The position numbers and the translations under genes are program-made. A DNA stretch of 64,000 nucleotides from Polaromonas sp. (lineage in GTDB: Bacteria > Pseudomonadota > Gammaproteobacteria > Burkholderiales > Burkholderiaceae_C): NCBI GenBank assembly GCA_030683705.1, contig JAUXPP010000070.1, positions 21,302 through 85,301 on the forward strand, written 5' to 3'. Numbering within the stretch: position 1 is the first letter of the stretch; the number at the start of each line of letters is the position of its first letter. The notes beneath the pieces were generated by a model. It was not told the origin of the DNA and searched no databases. It was given only the letters and a program-made list of their open reading frames with translations. Of this stretch, positions 16,788 to 24,716 are shown piece after piece.

Positions 16788-17861
16788 TTAAAGACTTTCA
16801 ATAGCTCTGTCCTTATTGAATGCGTGTTTTAGCAGCACTTTTAGGCGGAATTTAACTGCGTAAGAGTCATTCGGCGATTGCGAGTATCGATCAAACTCAA
16901 TAAGGTCGTAGTCAGCTTTTGCGATGTCGACCTCTGCGACTTCCCTGTTTTTCTCACGCAACTTATCGAAGCTCAAAAGCTTTTGCCTTGTGACTTTGCT
17001 GGTCCAGCCTTCGTCAAGGGCAATTCGAAACAGGTAGAAGTACAGCATGACCATGCCGATTGAGCGCAATAAAACGTCCCCGTCCGTGAATACTTTACTC
17101 ATTGCCGCAACCGTGGCTTTTGCCTTTGGCGTGACTGTCAGCTTTTTCGTTTTGGGCTGATCTTCCTTATCTTTGACAAACCTGTCGAGGTAAGCTTTCT
17201 TGGTATCCACCACCGCACCGTGTTCCTGAGCAACAAGGAACTTCAAAGCGAGGTCGAAATGCCGATACCTTTTATTCAAGAAAGGAAGCTTTTTCTTGAA
17301 AAACGACGTGGCGGACAGCTCCCGTACTGCACCAGGGACGGGACCTGCCCATGCGTTTCTTCTTTCAGCTGCGGTAAGTGGGACTGCCTCATTCAACCTG
17401 GAGAACATTTCCTCGATCAGATCGGTATCATCCGTCTCGATGGTAATGACATTCAGCTGAAAATTGTCGAGATCAGTTTTTAGATCAGGGTAGTCCGTCG
17501 CAAGCTCTTGATAAGTCATGCTCCGAGCGTCAACGCCCGTGTCGTGGAAATACTCAAACTCGTCAGACAGAGCAATTTTCCCCTCAATGAAGCTCCACAT
17601 CGTTTCGAGGCGCTGCCGGCCATCAACGATGGCGTAGTCATATTTGGCACCAGCCAAAATTTTTGGTTTAGCGAACTTGTGCAGATAAATTTTCGGGATA
17701 TCGAACTTATTGATGAGCGTGTCGATTAGCAGCTGGCGCTTATCCATAGTCCACACTTCACCCTGTCGCTGATATTCCGGATTAACCTGGATCTTCTTGC
17801 TCATGCGATACAAAGTCCACACGCTGGCCCCATGAATGGATCCGACTTCAAATTTGATCAT
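16788..17861 (-). CDS. DUF262 domain protein (GmrS/ParB-like fold)
   Basis: Seen: 357 residues; N-terminal DUF262 motifs NPEYQRQGEVW (28-37) and D80-GRQR-LETM, the variant of the DGQQR box. A long alpha-helical region follows. No C-terminal DUF1524 HNH nuclease domain is visible. Known: DUF262 occurs in the GmrSD type IV restriction enzymes, where the DGQQR box is tied to nucleotide hydrolysis, and in many defence loci. The ATG overlaps the FRG gene stop as ATGA, so the two are one operon. Inference: anti-phage role with FRG as partner; the biochemical activity is unknown. AT-richer than the chromosomal flank. Confidence 0.8.
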   Translation of the reverse strand: MIKFEVGSIHGASVWTLYRMSKKIQVNPEYQRQGEVWTMDKRQLLIDTLINKFDIPKIYLHKFAKPKILAGAKYDYAIVDGRQRLETMWSFIEGKIALSDEFEYFHDTGVDARSMTYQELATDYPDLKTDLDNFQLNVITIETDDTDLIEEMFSRLNEAVPLTAAERRNAWAGPVPGAVRELSATSFFKKKLPFLNKRYRHFDLALKFLVAQEHGAVVDTKKAYLDRFVKDKEDQPKTKKLTVTPKAKATVAAMSKVFTDGDVLLRSIGMVMLYFYLFRIALDEGWTSKVTRQKLLSFDKLREKNREVAEVDIAKADYDLIEFDRYSQSPNDSYAVKFRLKVLLKHAFNKDRAIESL

Positions 17862-18604
17862 TTGAGATATTCTTTCTTAATCAATTCGGCCACCTCGTCA
17901 ATGTCAGGAAAGAGAGTCAGAGTGGAATATCCAAGGTGCTGAAGCTCCGCCCGAATCCTCGCCTTTTTATCCTTAGGGATGATGTATTTCCATACGTGCT
18001 TGGTATCGTACAAAGCTTCGATCGGTTCATGCACGGAGTGATTCACTGTGAACGTCCCCATCTGTGCAGCCATCCTCTTGGTTGGGCGCGGGCCTATCGC
18101 GGCAACAGGATTCATCGGACTTTTGGGATCAACGCGGCTCGGCAAGTAGTTTTCCAGCGCCCTATCTCTAAACGAAGGAAGTTCTAGCTCATATGCGAAG
18201 CTCACATTCGCCTTGGTGTTCAAAGCAATAGGATCAAGGCACCAAAAGGCGGCGTCGTCCCGATCTTTACTGGAGTCAAAAGTTGCAAAGAAAAGTGCGA
18301 CCAATGGCCCCTCGCTCCAATCCAGCAAACGTGTAGGAGCTCGATGATGCTGCATCACGAATAACCAGTCCCACTCATCGGTAGGAGCTTGGGTCATTAG
18401 CTGCGTGGCATTTTGAACAAATCTTTTATAGATTGCGCCCTCTTTGGCAAGATGCTTACCTGCGTCCCGCGCAAGTGAAGGAACTAGGCCCCACCGGCTG
18501 TCCGATTGCCCTCGAAACCAAACCACATCAGCTGGCGTCACATGCTTCTTGAGCAGCCTCAGTAAGTCGGACACGCCTTGGATCTTCGCCTCTCGATGAC
18601 GCAT
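17858..18604 (-). CDS. FRG-domain protein
   Basis: Seen: 248 residues carrying the full FRG domain: VVWFRGQSDSRWGLVPSLAR (F30-R31-G32), MQHHRAPTRLLDWSEGPLVALFFA, a central IGPRPTKRMAAQMGTFTV and the C-terminal GYSTLTLFPDIDEVAELIK. Known: FRG is a widespread domain named for its Phe-Arg-Gly motif, without a settled activity, and is frequent near toxins and defence genes. Start 18604 is preceded by AGGGGGC. It is the first gene of a two-gene operon with DUF262, 167 bp downstream of the restriction gene. Confidence 0.85.
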   Translation of the reverse strand: MRHREAKIQGVSDLLRLLKKHVTPADVVWFRGQSDSRWGLVPSLARDAGKHLAKEGAIYKRFVQNATQLMTQAPTDEWDWLFVMQHHRAPTRLLDWSEGPLVALFFATFDSSKDRDDAAFWCLDPIALNTKANVSFAYELELPSFRDRALENYLPSRVDPKSPMNPVAAIGPRPTKRMAAQMGTFTVNHSVHEPIEALYDTKHVWKYIIPKDKKARIRAELQHLGYSTLTLFPDIDEVAELIKKEYLK

Positions 18605-18707
18605 GAATTGCCCCCTGTTGTTGTTCGCCAGAAATTCTTATCAGACAGGCTTGCTTCCCAACGGCACCCGCCTCAACAAATTTTTCCAGCGTCAATCTTA
18701 ACCAGTT

Positions 18708-18726
18708 GTAACCAATCCAAGGTTAC
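18708..18726. promoter_or_regulatory. Palindrome upstream of the FRG-DUF262 operon
   Basis: GTAACCaatccaaGGTTAC, a 6-bp perfect inverted repeat with a 7-base spacer in the 167-bp gap before the FRG gene. A possible operator; no regulator is assigned. Confidence 0.4.
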
Positions 18727-18771
18727 ATGGAGCCTTTAACGCCTCACAAAAAGCGCATTACTCAGACTGGC

Positions 18772-19434
18772 CTAGCCGGGTTGGCTCGGATTCGGACGTA
18801 TCAACGTCTGGTCATCAGTGAATGTCGCAGTCCTCAGATATGTCTTCACATCACGCTGGACCTCCGCAGCGGTCTCAGGGCGTACGGCACATCTTTCAGC
18901 CCATGATCGCCCTGGGTGTAATACATCCCACCGCGGGCGCATACCGAGAAAGCGCCCGCTTCCTGGGTTGTGGTTTCCAAAACCGTCGATCAACGAATTC
19001 CACACCGGGGTAAATTTGCTAATCAACAAAGATTCGCCCAGGGGAATCCAGATTTCGTCCACAACCAAAAACCGACAATGAAAATCCGCCAACTTCAAGT
19101 TCGACGTTTGATTAATGCTTTCGGCGTGCTCCGCCAGACGTCGCGCGAGAACTCGGCTGAGGGAAACCGGCGCCAGTGACCCACCCTTGCGGGATCCCGC
19201 CGGCACTGCCTTGCCAATATAAATTGGCGCAAGAAATTGATTTTTGCGATTGTGCTCGGAAAGTTTTTCGTACGCGGGGAAGTTGCCGGTGTAGTAGATG
19301 GCATAGAGTCCGGCGCCAGTGAAAGCTCCGATGTCACCAAGCGGAACGACAGGACGCCCAAGCATTGCTTCGGCGACGCTCGCTCCTAGATTCTTTTTGT
19401 CGAGCGGATTGAAAGGGATGACGTTGCCGCTCAC
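18772..19434 (-). CDS. Eco29kI-family type II restriction endonuclease (GIY-YIG)
   Basis: Seen: 220 residues with a GIY-YIG variant, GLYAIYYTG (42-50) and IYIGKA (71-76). Further on are the R...H helix SRVLARRLAEHAESI, the catalytic Glu in PLGESLLI and an Asn in VWNSLIDG. Known: this layout is that of R.Eco29kI, a GIY-YIG enzyme cutting CCGCGG. Inference: same or related specificity. Its ATG overlaps the methyltransferase stop (ATGA), so it is made after the protecting enzyme. Confidence 0.85.
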   Translation of the reverse strand: MSGNVIPFNPLDKKNLGASVAEAMLGRPVVPLGDIGAFTGAGLYAIYYTGNFPAYEKLSEHNRKNQFLAPIYIGKAVPAGSRKGGSLAPVSLSRVLARRLAEHAESINQTSNLKLADFHCRFLVVDEIWIPLGESLLISKFTPVWNSLIDGFGNHNPGSGRFLGMRPRWDVLHPGRSWAERCAVRPETAAEVQRDVKTYLRTATFTDDQTLIRPNPSQPG

Positions 19435-20648
19435 GCCGCTCTCCAGCGCCGCGAGTTAGCACTCGCCAGTTCTGACAACTTTGCCTCAATAAGGCACTGA
19501 GCAACGCTACAGGTAACAGCTTGAGCAAGCAACACCGGCACGGCATTTCCCAGCTGTCGCATCGTTTCTGTCCAAGATCCATGGAAACGATAACCATCAG
19601 GAAAGGTTTGGATTCTTGCTGACTCGCGAATTGTGAAGTAGCGGACCTCTCCATCCGGCTTTACAAGCATATTCTCGCCACCAGGAACGCCATGATCCCC
19701 CGCTTTGAGTGTTTTCGCCGGCAAGTCCAGTGGACTCCCGGTATGCCCCTTGTACGCACGCGCACCTGGTTGAAAACGGTGGTCAGGAAAACTGGCCGCA
19801 GCGCGTGATTCGGGATCGGGCAATCCTACGAGCGCGTCACGCACTGTGCGCCACGGCTGCCCATCGGACTGGAGCTCACCAGCAACACGTTGTGCCCGCG
19901 CCTGGAGCGCCGGAGAAACCTCGGGGCGAGCCTTCTTTGCTACCTTATGTCGATCCCAGTACTGCCCAGTGACCCATTGATCCACCATTAGAGAGGTATG
20001 TGAATGCGTCGGCGTCGGGAAGGACCACTTCACGTTCAAGTCATGTCGGAAGCCAACCATGAAGACCCGCTCTCGCTTCTGCGGAACTCCGTAGTCAGCG
20101 GCATTCACGAGGGTGGGCACAACGTTATATGTGAGGCCTTTGCCATGAAGCGCCCCAGACGCGCGCTCCTTCTGTAATCGCATCAAGTGGTCGTACCAAG
20201 CTTCATTTCGACGCCTTACGACCTCAGGGAACTCCAGCTGCAGCAAGATGTACTGATAGTAGTTCGCGAAGCTCGAGCGAGTCAGGCCTTTAACATTCTC
20301 CACAATAAATGCCTTCGGCCGCAATTGCCGAACAATAGCAACAGTAGCCGGAAACATGTCGCGACTGTCGTCATGCGCCTTGTGCTTTCCTCCCATGGAA
20401 AACGGCTGACACGGTGGGCCACCAGCAAGAAGCTCGATGTCCTGAGGAATCGTGGACCAATCAAACTCACGAACGTCCCCTTCATGCAAGGGCCAGCCGG
20501 CGACCAGTGGATATTCGCGCGCGCGATTTTCCCGAATCGTGTCGCAGGCCCATTTATCCCATTCCACGACGGCCAAAGGCTTAAAACCCGCCAAGCTCGC
20601 CCCGAGCGCAAGCCCTCCAGCACCAGCATAAAGCTCAACAGCATTCAT
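19431..20648 (-). CDS. DNA (cytosine-5-)-methyltransferase of the restriction-modification pair
   Basis: Methylates cytosine in the restriction target to protect the host. Seen: 405 residues with motif I ELYAGAGGLALG, motif IV GGPPCQPFS (nucleophile Cys80), motif VI FIVENVKGL, motif VIII QKRERVFMVGFR and a C-terminal motif X (QLGNAVPVLLAQAV). ATG 20648 begins just before motif I; an ATG at 20672 is possible but leads with a non-conserved stretch. It precedes and overlaps the Eco29kI-like nuclease gene, so the likely target is CCGCGG. Confidence 0.92.
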   Translation of the reverse strand: MNAVELYAGAGGLALGASLAGFKPLAVVEWDKWACDTIRENRAREYPLVAGWPLHEGDVREFDWSTIPQDIELLAGGPPCQPFSMGGKHKAHDDSRDMFPATVAIVRQLRPKAFIVENVKGLTRSSFANYYQYILLQLEFPEVVRRRNEAWYDHLMRLQKERASGALHGKGLTYNVVPTLVNAADYGVPQKRERVFMVGFRHDLNVKWSFPTPTHSHTSLMVDQWVTGQYWDRHKVAKKARPEVSPALQARAQRVAGELQSDGQPWRTVRDALVGLPDPESRAAASFPDHRFQPGARAYKGHTGSPLDLPAKTLKAGDHGVPGGENMLVKPDGEVRYFTIRESARIQTFPDGYRFHGSWTETMRQLGNAVPVLLAQAVTCSVAQCLIEAKLSELASANSRRWRAA

Positions 20649-21034
20649 CGATCGCGCCCCCCAGAAAATCAATCATCGTTGTGACCATTAAAACTGTGTC
20701 TTTATACAGCATCTGATCCTTCGCGGTCAGGCGAAATATTGACCCTTTGCTATTAAATTCACTCCTCAACAGAGAACAGCGACTCCCCTTGACCGCCGCT
20801 TGGGCTTCGCCACATGCCGCCGCCTGCGGCGCCGGCATCTTTTATCTTCAGATGGGCGCGAAAGACGTAAGCGGCTTCGCCGCCTGTCTATCAGGATGAG
20901 GGGCCGTGCGGCCGCCTGGAAGGACCTACGGTCAATGGCCTTCAGAGCCTGCGGCTCTGGTAGCGCTGCGCGCGCGGCGTTGGCGGCGACGCCGCGTGGA
21001 CGGCTGCGGTGCTAGACGCTACGTCTGCACCGTG
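20649..21034. other. 386-bp gap with a cluster of tight GC hairpins
   Basis: No convincing gene. The right part carries five perfect short hairpins: 20819-20830 (GCCGC-CT-GCGGC), 20871-20883 (GCGGC-TTC-GCCGC), 20902-20913, 20944-20958 (AGAGCC-TGC-GGCTCT) and 20983-20995. The left part (20649-20790) is AT-richer and should hold the methyltransferase promoter. A short minus frame there overlaps the methyltransferase start but lacks a clear start codon. Confidence 0.6.
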
Positions 21035-21544
21035 CTAGAACGCGCTGCTGTGTGACTTAAACACCTCACGAGCAGCAATTGCCGGATCCATGTGCCCACG
21101 TTGGGCGTATGCGCCCCAGGATACGTAAGACAGCACTTCGTACCCCAACTTTTCTTCCGTGAGTGCCTTGTACTCGTCATAGAACACCAACACCCAAGCC
21201 TGTTTTTCTGGCGGAGTGAACGTTGGCAGATTGTGCAAAGATTTGAAATGAGTCGCCTGCCCAACGTCCTTGACCTCCAGCGTCTCCCTGCCATGCCGGT
21301 TGACTATCTCTAACGGGAATAAATCGCTGCACCCATCAAATCGTGCGAAAAAATTGGCGCCTTTCTTGATGTCCTCCACGATTCCCGACGCCGCAGCTTC
21401 GTAGTTCTGCTCCATGAACCCCACGGCTTCAAGTTCAGGGGTCAATGGATCAATGCAATAAATCACCAGCTCTTCAAGGAAGCCGTTTTCAAAGCGAGCA
21501 GATCCCGTCAGGTAGTTGGACGCTTCGCGTGCCTCTTCAGTCAT
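21035..21544 (-). CDS. Hypothetical protein in the SOS-linked SRAP operon
   Basis: Seen: 169 residues, acidic, mixed alpha/beta, with no motif I recognise. Hydrophobic stretches such as AWVLVFYDEYKAL suggest a folded cytosolic protein. The ATG overlaps the SRAP gene stop as ATGA, so it is co-translated and should share the LexA-controlled promoter. Function unknown. The context suggests DNA damage or element maintenance. Confidence 0.65.
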   Translation of the reverse strand: MTEEAREASNYLTGSARFENGFLEELVIYCIDPLTPELEAVGFMEQNYEAAASGIVEDIKKGANFFARFDGCSDLFPLEIVNRHGRETLEVKDVGQATHFKSLHNLPTFTPPEKQAWVLVFYDEYKALTEEKLGYEVLSYVSWGAYAQRGHMDPAIAAREVFKSHSSAF

Positions 21545-22251
21545 AACAGTTCTTTCTGTTCATTTGTCTTGGGCGGCTTAGGCGGCACCGGCGTCGCCAA
21601 GAGTTTGTCGGCCGGGAAATGCCGGATGAAGTCCATGTTTTCAGCCGCGGGGGCGTTGAGCCAGTCAGCATACTGGCTCTGGGGCAGGATCACGATGATC
21701 CTCTTCTCATCCTCGGGCCGATGGTAGTTTTTCAACAGTTCGTGCTCCGTCGCATTCATCGTCAGCATGGTGAAACTCAGCAGCGGCGGCTTGCCCGGCT
21801 CCGTCCAGACGTCCCACAGGCCGGCAATACCGATGGGCTGGCCGTCCGCCCTGGTGAACCTGGTGGCCACTGCTCTGCCCGTGCGCCAGTCAGGCTCATA
21901 AAAAGCGTCTGCCGGCACGATGCAGCGCTGCCCGCGTTGCCAGGCGGGCCCGAAGGTGAAGTTCTTATCAATTCCCTCAACGCGGGCGTTGAAGGTTGAT
22001 CGCGCCATTGCCTTCTTGATGTTTTCTGGATCTGCCTTCAGGCGCCAGGGCACAAGGCCCCACCGGCCAAGCACCGCCTCCCGTAGCGGCACCGCCTCGT
22101 CGTGCGGGTCGGTCTCCGGCGGCTTGCGGACGAACGTGCCGGTGTAGCGCGGCCACATGTCCAGCTTGCCCTGCGGTGGTGTTGGCTGCAGAACGTCGAA
22201 GTACTTTTTGTAGTCCTCATACGCTCTCAGCGCTTCGAAATGGCTGCACAT
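21541..22251 (-). CDS. yedK: SOS-response-associated peptidase (SRAP/HMCES/YedK)
   Basis: Crosslinks to abasic sites in single-stranded DNA through an N-terminal Cys. Seen: starting at ATG 22251 places Cys at position 2 (MCSHFEALRAYEDYKK), as the mechanism requires. ARSTFNARVEG, RCIVPADAFYEPDW with the catalytic Glu, and a His in NYHRPEDEKR follow. A longer upstream start would bury Cys2 and is rejected. Divergent from umuD across a LexA box, and overlapping an unknown gene downstream. Confidence 0.92.
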   Translation of the reverse strand: MCSHFEALRAYEDYKKYFDVLQPTPPQGKLDMWPRYTGTFVRKPPETDPHDEAVPLREAVLGRWGLVPWRLKADPENIKKAMARSTFNARVEGIDKNFTFGPAWQRGQRCIVPADAFYEPDWRTGRAVATRFTRADGQPIGIAGLWDVWTEPGKPPLLSFTMLTMNATEHELLKNYHRPEDEKRIIVILPQSQYADWLNAPAAENMDFIRHFPADKLLATPVPPKPPKTNEQKELL

Positions 22252-22253
22252 TC

Positions 22254-22281
22254 TTGAAACTTTACGCTTACTCAATATACT
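22254..22281 (+). promoter_or_regulatory. Putative sigma-70 promoter of umuDC
   Basis: TTGAAA at 22254-22259, 16-base spacer, TATACT at 22276-22281. The expected transcription start falls at about 22288, the A of the umuD ATG. The -10 box overlaps the LexA site. Confidence 0.6.
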
Positions 22282-22297
22282 GTACGTATGCACAGTA
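22278..22297. promoter_or_regulatory. LexA (SOS) box between yedK and umuD
   Basis: TACTGTACGTATGCACAGTA: the CTGT-N8-ACAG core of the gammaproteobacterial-type LexA box with TA on both sides. It covers the -10 element of umuD and the umuD ATG itself (22288), and lies 27 bases upstream of the yedK ATG. Confidence 0.85.
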
Positions 22298-22725
22298 TAA
22301 ATCCTCCCGACGCGATTGCCTTTTTATCTGGTGCACGGGTGCCGGTCGCGTGGGTGGAAGGCACTGTGCCGGCGGGGTTTCCTTCCCCGGCCGCCGACTT
22401 TGCGGTCAAGCGCCACGATTTGAACGAGCTGCTAATCACCCACCCTGCGGCCACCTTCATGTGGCAGGCCCGCGGCTTGTCCATGATCGACTTGGGCATT
22501 GCCGACGGGGATATCCTGGTGGTGAACCGGGCGTTGAATCCCAAACACGGGGATATTGTGGTGGCCGAGATTGACGGGGACTTCACCGTCAAGCAGTTCT
22601 GGCGCCGTAGTGGGATAGTGCAGCTACGCGCTGGGAACGCCACATTCCCGCCGATCCTGTTCAAGGACGGCCAGACAATGACAATTTGCGGTGTGGTCAC
22701 CGCCACGATCAAGCGCTTCAAGTGA
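22288..22725 (+). CDS. umuD: UmuD-like S24 peptidase, translesion polymerase subunit
   Basis: Undergoes RecA-stimulated self-cleavage to UmuD', the partner of UmuC in polymerase V. Seen: 145 residues with the cleavage site Ala29-Gly30 followed by FPSPAADF, as in E. coli UmuD. Catalytic Ser65 is in RGLSMID and Lys102 in DFTVKQF. The ATG lies inside the LexA box at the predicted transcription start, so the mRNA may be leaderless; a downstream GTG is the alternative. umuC follows four bases after the stop. Confidence 0.92.
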   Translation: MHSINPPDAIAFLSGARVPVAWVEGTVPAGFPSPAADFAVKRHDLNELLITHPAATFMWQARGLSMIDLGIADGDILVVNRALNPKHGDIVVAEIDGDFTVKQFWRRSGIVQLRAGNATFPPILFKDGQTMTICGVVTATIKRFK

Positions 22726-22729
22726 TGCC

Positions 22730-24025
22730 ATGTTTGCGCTGGTGGATGGGAACAATTTTTACGTAAGCTGCGAGCGCGCTTTTCGCCCGTCGCTCAAGAA
22801 CCGCCCGGTCGTGGTGCTCAGCAACAACGATGGCTGCGCGATTGCCCGAAGCAACGAGGCCAAGGCTCTGGGCATCCGTATGGGCGCGCCCTGGTTCGAA
22901 TGCCGGCAACTGGCTGAGGAGCACGGGGTGGTGGCTCTGTCCGCTAACTTTGTGCTTTACGGCGACATGAGCGACCGGATGATGTCCGTGGCAGCCGGTC
23001 TCGGCCCGGGCCAGGAGATCTACAGCATTGACGAATCGTTCATCGACTTGGCCGGCGTGCCAGGCGACCTGACGGATCGAGCCAGGCGCGTGCGCGAGCG
23101 AGTCTTGCAGTGGACTGGAATCCCCACCGGCATCGGCATTGCCCCCACCAAGACGCTGGCCAAACTGGCCAACCACATCGCCAAAAGCGCGGACCGCAAG
23201 CCTGGTAGCTACCCCGCTGAGCTGGCCCGGGTCTGCAACCTGGCCAGGCTGCCGGCCGCAGACCTTGAGGCTGTGCTGCAGGCCACGGCTGTGGGTGAGG
23301 TATGGGGCGTCGGCCGAAGGATCGCCGACCAATTGAATGAAGAGGGCGTGCTGACCGTGCTCGACCTAGTTCGGCTGGATCCCGCTACCGTACGCCGACG
23401 CTGGAGCGTGGTGCTTGAGCGCACTGTGCGCGAGTTACAGGGCCAGCAATGCATCAGCCTGGAGGACCAACCGTCCCCTAAAAAAGAAATTGCGTTTACC
23501 CGCAGCTTTGGCGGCGCGGTCACTGAGCTGGAAGACCTCGTGGCCGCCGTGACGCGCTTTGCCAGCGGCGCGGCTGCGAAGCTACGTACCCAAGGCAGCA
23601 AAGCCGGGCAGATTCAGGTGTTTGCACACACCAGCGCATTCAGGCCAGGGCCAAAATACAGCCGAAGCTTGGTGCTGCCCCTTCGCCGGCCCACGGACGA
23701 CAGTGTGGTGCTGGTCAACGCGGCCGTGCGCGGCATCCAGGCGATCTACCGACCAGGCTTTAACTTCGCCAAGGCTGGCGTGATGTTGCTCGACCTGCAG
23801 GATGGCGGCATCAAGCAGGGCGAACTGGACTTGGAGCCTGAACCGGAGGCACGCGGACACCTGATGGGCGCCCTGGATAAGCTCAACGATCGCTATGGGC
23901 GCGGCACCGTGACGCTGGCCAGCGCCGGGGTCAAAGGACCGCAGCGAGATTTTGAGATGAAGCAAAACCTGCTGACGCCGCAGTACACGACATGCTGGGC
24001 TGATCTGCCTGTGGCGAAAGCATAG
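22730..24025 (+). CDS. umuC: Translesion DNA polymerase V catalytic subunit UmuC
   Basis: Y-family error-prone polymerase. Seen: 431 residues; [20 protein letters not shown] with the first metal Asp and steric-gate region; SIDESFIDL with the catalytic Asp-Glu; [19 protein letters not shown]; little-finger domain; C-terminal DUF4113-type tail ([24 protein letters not shown]). ATG 22730 follows the umuD stop by four bases. Full length and apparently intact. On a mobile element it should raise damage tolerance and mutation in the host. Confidence 0.94.
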   Translation: MFALVDGNNFYVSCERAFRPSLKNRPVVVLSNNDGCAIARSNEAKALGIRMGAPWFECRQLAEEHGVVALSANFVLYGDMSDRMMSVAAGLGPGQEIYSIDESFIDLAGVPGDLTDRARRVRERVLQWTGIPTGIGIAPTKTLAKLANHIAKSADRKPGSYPAELARVCNLARLPAADLEAVLQATAVGEVWGVGRRIADQLNEEGVLTVLDLVRLDPATVRRRWSVVLERTVRELQGQQCISLEDQPSPKKEIAFTRSFGGAVTELEDLVAAVTRFASGAAAKLRTQGSKAGQIQVFAHTSAFRPGPKYSRSLVLPLRRPTDDSVVLVNAAVRGIQAIYRPGFNFAKAGVMLLDLQDGGIKQGELDLEPEPEARGHLMGALDKLNDRYGRGTVTLASAGVKGPQRDFEMKQNLLTPQYTTCWADLPVAKA

Positions 24026-24078
24026 CGTGCTGCTGGCCGCCATGAGGGCGACATAGTCAAGTTTCGGAAGCCGCAAAT

Positions 24079-24702
24079 ATGACATCATTCGGGATGCTTC
24101 GTGCGCCACAACTCTGGCCGTCACTCTCCACGCCGGAAAACGAGGTCGTGGCCGTAAGAGACCTATATGCGCACCTGACGGGTCTGTCATACAGCGTGGA
24201 AGCATGGGAAGCCGCCCTCCTGCTGTACGTTACCGCAAAGAAACCTCCTGCAGCAATTCCAAGCGATGTGGCGCGACGGTGGCAATTTATCGCTTGCCAT
24301 GAGTGCGTATTGGAGCTCTTCCACTTGCGATCACGTCTTGAGAAGATTCAGTCCGTCAAACTGCGCAACTGCCCGTCCATTCGATGCTCAGTAGATCTGA
24401 CACGAATCAAAAAAACACGGAAAAAGTTCGATGAGTATTTCCCGGACACTGAAGCGCTGCGTCATGCGATCGCCCACAAAGGCCAGAACGAATCGCATTC
24501 CGACGTACATGCACCTGATGGGGTTTTCGCCCTATTCGGGTTCCGGACACCGGATCAGTTCAGCGCACCCTACGAGGGGAAATTGCGTTACCTCGACATC
24601 ACGCATGAGTCTTTGAGGCGGATCAAAGAAGTGGTGACGGAGTACTTCACAGCCTTCGAAGGGGCGGCGCGAGAGTTGGAAGCCCAAGGACACCTCGACT
24701 GA
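24079..24702 (+). CDS. Hypothetical protein with a HEPN-like RxxxxH motif
   Basis: Seen: 207 residues, mostly helical. Residues 126-136 read EALRHAIAHKG, matching the Rx4H motif that marks HEPN nucleases and related helical bundles. The C-terminal helix is amphipathic. It lies 53 bp after umuC on the same strand, so it may be read from the SOS promoter. Inference: HEPN-type RNase or HEPN-fold antitoxin component; no partner toxin or nucleotidyltransferase gene is next to it. The match rests on one short motif. Confidence 0.55.
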   Translation: MTSFGMLRAPQLWPSLSTPENEVVAVRDLYAHLTGLSYSVEAWEAALLLYVTAKKPPAAIPSDVARRWQFIACHECVLELFHLRSRLEKIQSVKLRNCPSIRCSVDLTRIKKTRKKFDEYFPDTEALRHAIAHKGQNESHSDVHAPDGVFALFGFRTPDQFSAPYEGKLRYLDITHESLRRIKEVVTEYFTAFEGAARELEAQGHLD

Positions 24703-24716
24703 CGCGCCCTGATGCT

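Noticed and set aside
20635..20838. 67-residue minus frame overlapping the methyltransferase start
   Set aside because: The last ~40 residues look protein-like, but no ATG/GTG lies in a suitable place and it ends inside the methyltransferase gene. Considered as a controller gene and not accepted.
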